Assembly (NCBI GenBank): GCA_013297575.1
Contig: JAAFHO010000142.1
Location: 1 to 10,298, forward strand
Source of the DNA: Chitinophagales bacterium
GTDB lineage: Bacteria > Bacteroidota > Bacteroidia > Chitinophagales > Saprospiraceae
Length of the DNA stretch: 10,298 bases
Direction: 5' to 3'
Below, in pieces: positions 5,421 through 10,298 of the stretch; the stretch's first letter is position 1; each line of letters opens with the position of its first letter. The notes beneath the pieces are model-generated. The model saw only the letters and a list, made by a program, of their open reading frames with translations, was not told where the DNA came from and did no database searches. Both the position numbers and the translations under genes were made by a program.

Positions 5421-6437
5421 ATGCCTTACCCATCCTTAATTATGACTGCACTGCGTCTCCCTTTTTCTTTTGATCCCGAATTACTGCAATCCGACCTCCG
5501 CAAAGTGCAATCCGAAGAATGGATTGGGCACTACCGCAACGATGAATATGAAGGCAAGTGGGCACTTGTTCCGCTGCGTGCCGTAGGTGGCCATCCCTTA
5601 GTAGTTCATGCTGTACCCATCAACGAACAGAATAATAGTTTCAAAAACACGCCTATATTAGAACGCTGTACTTATTTTAAATCGGTATTGGAGCAGTTAC
5701 AATGCCCAGTTGGCGCGGCAAGATTGATGCTTTTGGGCGCAGGTGCACGTATTTTGGAACATTCCGACGATATGGCCGATGAAATACGGCTGCACATTCC
5801 GATCCAAACCAACGATCAAGTGTTTTTCTGGGTCGATCATAAGCGTGTACCGATGCAGGTGGGTGAATTTTGGTACGCCGATTTTACCAAAACGCACAGC
5901 GTTGAAAATAACAGCCCTGAAGCGCGGATACATCTAGTCGTGGACTGCCTCATGAACGAATGGTTAGAAAATATCCTTATTACGAGTAAAATTACCCATT
6001 TCTTAAACGAAATTGGTATTAAAACGGCGTTTGAAACACTCGATCAAGATACTTTTTTGCCGGGTATCACTATCCAAAATGGCGTTTTAAAAATCGACCT
6101 TGCGCAACTCAAATACCCCGGCGATTTGTTGCATGAAGCAGGGCATATTGCGGTAACACCAGCCGACGAGCGACCAAGTTTGGGTGGCAATATCATCAAA
6201 GACAACGATACCAATAAGGCGATGGGCGAAGAAATTACGGCGATCTTGTGGTCTTTTGCCGCACTAAAAGCCATTGGATTAAAAGAAGAAGTCGTTTTTC
6301 ACCCATTCGGCTACAAAGATGCGAGTGATTGGCATATCAACAACTTTACTTCCGGTAATTATATCGGATTACCACTGTTGACTTGGATGGGTATGGCAGA
6401 TGCCACGTTCCCGAATATGGTAAAATGGTTGCGTTGA
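5421..6437 (+). CDS. Aspartyl/asparaginyl beta-hydroxylase-like domain fused to an HEAGH-motif domain
   Basis: Of 338 residues, about 8-185 resemble the aspartyl/asparaginyl beta-hydroxylase family, Fe(II)/2-oxoglutarate oxygenases with a double-stranded beta-helix. Visible are HYRNDEYEGKWALVPLR (37-53), H114 and D116 in ILEHSDD, H159 in FTKTHSVENNSPEARIHLVVD, and R169 as the likely 2-oxoglutarate ligand. Residues about 190-338 form a second domain with TFLPGI (211-216) and LKYPGDLLHEAGHIAV (230-245). HEAGH at 238-242 fits the HExxH zinc-protease pattern, with GEE at 269-271 as a possible third-ligand region. I recall that PGDLLHEAGH proteins also occur alone as hypothetical proteins. The substrate is unknown, and 'protein hydroxylase plus metal-dependent hydrolase' is inference. 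An alternative start at M8 (5442) gives a more natural leader length after the TATATTTG element. The HEAGH domain's end overlaps no other real gene. Confidence 0.8.
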   Translation: MPYPSLIMTALRLPFSFDPELLQSDLRKVQSEEWIGHYRNDEYEGKWALVPLRAVGGHPLVVHAVPINEQNNSFKNTPILERCTYFKSVLEQLQCPVGAARLMLLGAGARILEHSDDMADEIRLHIPIQTNDQVFFWVDHKRVPMQVGEFWYADFTKTHSVENNSPEARIHLVVDCLMNEWLENILITSKITHFLNEIGIKTAFETLDQDTFLPGITIQNGVLKIDLAQLKYPGDLLHEAGHIAVTPADERPSLGGNIIKDNDTNKAMGEEITAILWSFAALKAIGLKEEVVFHPFGYKDASDWHINNFTSGNYIGLPLLTWMGMADATFPNMVKWLR

Positions 6438-6493
6438 CCATACTTTCATTTTTTTTCACGTTCTTTGCATGTTCATTTTTTACAAACACGATC

Positions 6494-8482
6494 ATGCGCA
6501 CTTTCATCATTTATATACTGCTTTTTTTAGCGCAGCAACAGGCTTACGGGCAGTGTAATGCCTACTTTGGGCAGCCATTGAGCGCGCGACCTGCCAATTA
6601 TACGATCCACGCCACACTTGATGACGCTCATAAATCTATTGATGCCACCCAAGTCATCACCTTCCAAAACCAATCGCCCGAACCCATACAGGAACTTCGG
6701 ATTTATATGTACCTCAATGCTTTTAAAAATACGGAATCCACGTTTCTGAGCGGGGCGAGTAATATTTTTGGGCAAAGTTTTACCGACCGTACCCAAGATG
6801 AATGGGGCTGGATAGAGGTGGATAAAATTAGTCGCGAAAATGGCGCAGATTTAAGTGCCAACAAATTTTATGCAAAATCGGACAGCGGTAGCCCTAATGA
6901 CCAATCGGTATTGGTCGTTCCATTGGATAAGCCCATCGCTCCAAGCGAAACTGCCGTTTTTAACTTAAAATGGCGTTCAAAAATGCCAAAAACAATAGCC
7001 AGAGCAGGTTATAGCCGCGATTTTTACCTGTTTTGCCATTGGTTTCCTCAATTGGGTGTTTTTGAAAAAAGTAAGACTGGAACATGGGGCTGGAATTGCC
7101 ACCAGTTTCACCGCAATAACGAATTTTATGCCGATTTTGGGGTTTATGATGTACATATTACCACCGAAAACAAATTTGTGATGGGCGCATCAGGCTGCTT
7201 GGTAAATGAAAAAAACAACAACAATGGTACAGTAACACGTCATTATCACGCAGCAGATGTCATTGATTTTGCTTGGTCGGTTTATCCTAAATTTACAGTA
7301 CAAGAAGACCGCTGGAACGATGTCCAAATACAATTGCTTATTGCTCCCGAACACGCGCACCTAGGCAAACGTTACCTCAAGGCTTTAAAATTTGCCTTAG
7401 AATACCTCGATCAACACGTTGGTAAATACCCATATCCCACTATTACTGTCGTGGATCCGCCTTTTCACGGCTTGCGGTCGGGACTCATGGAGTATCCTAC
7501 GCTGGTTACTGTGGGGACTTTTTACGCCATGCCCAATAATATTCGACTACCCGAATCATTGGTAGTACACGAATTTACACACCAGTATTTTATGGGTATG
7601 TTGGCCTCCAACGAAAAAGAAGAACCTTGGCTGGATGAGGGTTTTGTGACTTATTTTGAAGACCGTATCATTGATGCATTATACGGCCCTAAACAAGCAT
7701 TGGTGGACGTTATGGGCTATCGTTTTGATAACCGCGAACTGACTCGGGTAGAATATACAGCAATGGCCAATCCAAGGGAAGGTATTATTGCAAGACCAGG
7801 TTGGGAGTTTTCGGAATCCAATTTCAAAGCACTGATTTATAGCAAAACAGCCACTACACTCCGTACCGTAGAAGCCTTAATGGGTACGGATAAAATGGAT
7901 AAAATGCTCCAAACCTATTTTGAACGTTGGAAATTTAAGCACCCACGTGGTACCGATTTCCTGACTGTGCTTCAACAGGAACTCGCGGCTTCGACGGATT
8001 CGGTGACGGCTCAACATACCTTTGCCTTATTCAATAAAGGTATTTTTGGTACCGCTGTTTTGGACTATGCCGTAACGCGAATCACCAACGAGCAATTAAT
8101 GGCAGCGCAAGGTGTTTTTGGGCAAAATGCAGCGGATTTGACCTATAAAGATGGCAGCGGGCCCACAAAATTATTGTCGAAAGTGACCATCCAGCGCAAA
8201 GGAGATTGGGTATTCCCCGTAGAAGTTTTAGTGCGCTTTGAAGATGGCGCTACACAAACGCTGTATTGGTCGGGCGAAGAAGGGATGAAAGTTTTTGAAA
8301 TCAGTGCAGCATCCTCCGTGGTATCGGCACAGATTGACCCACAACAAAAAATAAGTTTGGATATTGACCTAAATAATAATAGCCTCACGTTGCAACCTGC
8401 CGCTGCGCCATTGTGGAAATATGCCGCAAAAGCACTATTTTGGATACAACAACTGTTTCAAACGATTGGCTTTTTAATGTAA
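6494..8482 (+). CDS. Secreted M1 family metallopeptidase
   Basis: From the ATG at 6494 the protein has 662 residues and begins with a signal peptide (MRTFIIYILLFLAQQQAYG). The longer in-frame start at 6383 is rejected because it overlaps the previous gene and puts the signal sequence 37 residues inside. Residues about 25-230 form the N-terminal beta saddle. The catalytic domain carries GLMEYPT (330-336, replacing the classic GAMEN, as often in Bacteroidota members), the zinc site HEFTH (359-363) and E382 in EPWLDEGF, spaced exactly as HExxH-x18-E. Y449 in LIYSKTA is the likely position of the transition-state tyrosine. Expected activity is removal of N-terminal residues from peptides in the periplasm or outside the cell. 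A hydrophobic C-terminal segment (about 640-662) may contact the membrane. The stop is 7 bases before the next gene, so it probably heads an operon. Confidence 0.93.
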   Translation: MRTFIIYILLFLAQQQAYGQCNAYFGQPLSARPANYTIHATLDDAHKSIDATQVITFQNQSPEPIQELRIYMYLNAFKNTESTFLSGASNIFGQSFTDRTQDEWGWIEVDKISRENGADLSANKFYAKSDSGSPNDQSVLVVPLDKPIAPSETAVFNLKWRSKMPKTIARAGYSRDFYLFCHWFPQLGVFEKSKTGTWGWNCHQFHRNNEFYADFGVYDVHITTENKFVMGASGCLVNEKNNNNGTVTRHYHAADVIDFAWSVYPKFTVQEDRWNDVQIQLLIAPEHAHLGKRYLKALKFALEYLDQHVGKYPYPTITVVDPPFHGLRSGLMEYPTLVTVGTFYAMPNNIRLPESLVVHEFTHQYFMGMLASNEKEEPWLDEGFVTYFEDRIIDALYGPKQALVDVMGYRFDNRELTRVEYTAMANPREGIIARPGWEFSESNFKALIYSKTATTLRTVEALMGTDKMDKMLQTYFERWKFKHPRGTDFLTVLQQELAASTDSVTAQHTFALFNKGIFGTAVLDYAVTRITNEQLMAAQGVFGQNAADLTYKDGSGPTKLLSKVTIQRKGDWVFPVEVLVRFEDGATQTLYWSGEEGMKVFEISAASSVVSAQIDPQQKISLDIDLNNNSLTLQPAAAPLWKYAAKALFWIQQLFQTIGFLM

Positions 8483-8489
8483 ATACAAT

Positions 8490-9347
8490 ATGCTCAAAGC
8501 ATTCAAATACGGTTTTTCAATAGGCATGCAGCAATGGCGAATAGCAGCCATTGTTTATTTTTTCCAATTTTGTATCGCCCTCACCTTGGGGATGCAGGTG
8601 TATCATGTAATGGAATCTTCCATTGGTAATTCTTTGGAAATCAACAAATTACTGGTTAGTTATGACCATACCGTCATCACCGATTTTTTAAAAGTACATG
8701 GTGCATCTATTACCCCTTTGATTGGTCAATTGCGGTGGTTATTGCTCGTTTGGCTCCTTTTTTCGGTATTCATTGATGCAGGGCTAATGTTTTGCACTAC
8801 GCATCCCGAACAGGCCAAAGGATCTGTTTTTTTCCAAAGTGCGGCTACCTATTTTTTCTCTTTTTTAAAAATTGCACTCATTTTTCTCATCTTGCTACTG
8901 GTGTGGACGGGTGTCGCCCTGCTGCCTGTGCTTGGTTTTTTCCAACGGTCGGTGGAGGTTTTTCCCACAGAGGTATATAGCGTTTGGATGATACTTATTG
9001 CGCTTTTGGTTTGGTTTATAGGGGTAGTTGTGTTGTTTATTTGGTCGGTCAATAGCCGAATAATCAAGATCAAAACGGGGGGTACGATTTGGAAATCTAT
9101 CAAAAGTGGTCGATCTATTTTTGGAAAAAATAAAGGCAAAATGCTGGGTACAGTCTTGTTATTTGTGCTGTTATTTGTTGGTACAACGGCAGTTTACCTC
9201 AGTTTAGATGCGCATTTGGGTGCCAGATCGGGCATTCTGATCTTTATTATGTTTCTCGTGCAGCAAGCCTTTGTCTTTTTTAGGATTCAAATGAGGGCAA
9301 TGACGTATGCCAGTATGAGCCAAATCCAACCTAATACCGACTTGTAG
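8490..9347 (+). CDS. Six-helix integral membrane protein, unknown function
   Basis: This 285-residue protein has strong hydrophobic segments at about 18-38, 83-103, 125-149, 163-188, 219-237 and 247-265, and a basic loop KSIKSGRSIFGKNKGK at 202-217. No catalytic or transport motif is recognised. The start ATG lies 7 bases after the M1 peptidase stop and its stop is 15 bases before the GTG of the Omp85-like gene, so the three are probably co-transcribed. The context suggests an envelope role, but a specific function cannot be given. Confidence 0.85.
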   Translation: MLKAFKYGFSIGMQQWRIAAIVYFFQFCIALTLGMQVYHVMESSIGNSLEINKLLVSYDHTVITDFLKVHGASITPLIGQLRWLLLVWLLFSVFIDAGLMFCTTHPEQAKGSVFFQSAATYFFSFLKIALIFLILLLVWTGVALLPVLGFFQRSVEVFPTEVYSVWMILIALLVWFIGVVVLFIWSVNSRIIKIKTGGTIWKSIKSGRSIFGKNKGKMLGTVLLFVLLFVGTTAVYLSLDAHLGARSGILIFIMFLVQQAFVFFRIQMRAMTYASMSQIQPNTDL

Positions 9348-9362
9348 CGTCATGTCTTTATC

Positions 9363-10298
9363 GTGCGCTTTGTATTTATCCTAATTTTATACCATTTTGT
9401 TGCTTCGGTTACCGCGCAGGTCATCCGGCAGGATACTACGCGTATTCCTAGTAATTCCGTCTTTTTATTGACAGTAGCCGCTCCCGACAAGCCACATGTG
9501 CAACGGGTATTGCCCACCAAACAACGGCAATGGATCAACGATTCTACCCTCAAAGTAACAGATCCAGCCATTTTGCGCGCCAATTTACAGCAATCTGATT
9601 ACCTCGCAGCCAGTTTTGACCACTATACCAAAATAGATTCGGTCACCACAGCCCGCCTTTGGTTAGGGCCTGCTTTTCGGTGGGTACAGTTTCGCCCTGC
9701 AGATGCTTTATCGGAGCGTTGGCTGCGGAGTACCAATATTGCGCACCAATTCAAACCCGGGAAACCCATGCGCCCCGAACTGCTCCTGCGTGCCCAGAAG
9801 TACATGCTCGAGGAAGCAGAAAACAACGGTTATCCTTTTGCCGCTATATGGTTGGATAGTATGCGACTCGATACCAATGGCGGTGTATCGGGTGTGTTGC
9901 GGGTGCGGCCGGGGTTATATTTTGAGTATAACGACTTGAAAATCAATGGAACCGTAAAATTGCCGAAGTCTATGCTGGCGCGTTATTTGGGTATTCGGAA
10001 AGGCGATCCTTTTAGTCGTGCTCAAATATTGGACATACGCGGGCAGTTAAAATCGTTACCCTACTTGGATCAATACGCCAACCCAACGGTCAATTTTTCG
10101 GGATCTACGGCAACCGTTAATCTTTGGCTCAAAAAGAAACGCGCAGGCCGCTTTGATTTTATCATTGGCCTTTTGCCGCAAACAGCACCAACGCCCGGAA
10201 AGGCCAGTAACCTGATCTTAACTGGTTCGCTCAATGGCACTTTTCTCAATGCCTTGGGGCAGGGCGAACGCCTCTCTATCGAAATGGAACGCCTACGC
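9363..10298 (+). CDS. Omp85 superfamily (BamA/TamA-like) outer-membrane protein, 5' part
   Basis: From a GTG at 9363 the frame stays open for 312 codons to the right edge. GTG is chosen because the frame has a stop at 9345-9347 (the TAG that ends the previous gene), the only nearby ATG (9352) hits a stop after ten codons, and GTG gives a clean signal peptide, (M)RFVFILILYHFVASVTAQ. Residues about 95-183 and 184-258 look like two POTRA domains: the second has FEYNDLKINGTV, the ARYLGIRKGDPFS segment and a PTVNFSGSTATVNLWLKKK strand. From about 263 (GRFDFIIGLLP) the beta-barrel begins. Omp85 proteins insert or export proteins at the outer membrane. With only two or so POTRAs visible, this is more like an accessory TamA-type or BamA-like paralogue than the essential BamA. 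Confidence 0.85.
   Translation, partial: MRFVFILILYHFVASVTAQVIRQDTTRIPSNSVFLLTVAAPDKPHVQRVLPTKQRQWINDSTLKVTDPAILRANLQQSDYLAASFDHYTKIDSVTTARLWLGPAFRWVQFRPADALSERWLRSTNIAHQFKPGKPMRPELLLRAQKYMLEEAENNGYPFAAIWLDSMRLDTNGGVSGVLRVRPGLYFEYNDLKINGTVKLPKSMLARYLGIRKGDPFSRAQILDIRGQLKSLPYLDQYANPTVNFSGSTATVNLWLKKKRAGRFDFIIGLLPQTAPTPGKASNLILTGSLNGTFLNALGQGERLSIEMERLR

Noticed and set aside
6383..6493. Upstream in-frame extension of the M1 peptidase
   Set aside because: It overlaps the end of the previous gene in another frame and would bury the signal peptide; the ATG at 6494 is the natural start.
9352..9384. ATG at 9352 as the start of the Omp85-like gene
   Set aside because: It is in another frame and meets TAA after ten codons; the GTG at 9363 opens the long frame with a signal peptide.

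Overview
The window looks like a chromosomal segment from the phylum Bacteroidota, plausibly the Saprospiria/Chitinophagia side. This is inferred from gene content and signals, not from a marker gene. Supporting points are a long Asp-box (BNR/VPS10-like) secreted protein of the kind common in these gliding or degrading bacteria, promoter elements of the TAnnTTTG type, almost no Shine-Dalgarno sequences, AT-rich intergenic DNA, and a Bacteroidota-style M1 peptidase with GLMEYP in place of GAMEN.

Layout. 1-2153 (minus strand): the N-terminal 717 codons of a secreted beta-propeller protein, cut by the left edge. 2154-2305: a divergent intergenic region with candidate promoters for both directions and a large AT-rich inverted repeat. 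2306-3974: an intact Rpn-family PD-(D/E)XK nuclease gene whose 3' third is repeated in tandem. Copy 1 is the end of the gene itself, copy 2 is a free-standing 88-codon ORF, copy 3 is an open frame that has lost its ATG, and copy 4 is a ~40-base stub. 3986-4996: a GT4-type glycosyltransferase that starts just after the stub. 5042-5287: a small membrane protein, followed by an intrinsic terminator (5361-5396). 5421-6437: an aspartyl/asparaginyl beta-hydroxylase-like domain fused to a domain with an HEAGH motif, with its own TAnnTTTG element. 6494-10298: a tightly spaced run of a secreted M1 metallopeptidase, a six-helix membrane protein and the start of an Omp85 (BamA/TamA-like) outer-membrane protein that uses a GTG start and is cut by the right edge.

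The most notable feature is the Rpn locus. In enterobacterial Rpn systems (work from the Storz laboratory) the full-length nuclease is toxic and active against phage, and a small C-terminal protein translated from inside the same gene blocks it. Here the module corresponding to such a C-terminal protein is present inside the nuclease gene and is also repeated downstream. The first free copy begins at the methionine equivalent to M230 of the nuclease. The copies differ in the number of 24-base linker repeats and in the terminal helix-turn-helix-like segment. This could be a nuclease with free-standing antitoxin paralogues, or a set of 3' cassettes for recombinational replacement of the nuclease tail. 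Either reading is inference; the repeat structure itself is seen directly.

The remaining genes look like cell-envelope housekeeping or accessory functions. No tRNA, rRNA, CRISPR array, insertion sequence or integrase was recognised, and apart from 1-2153 (fully coding) no stretch over 300 bases lacks a plus-strand gene or gene remnant.
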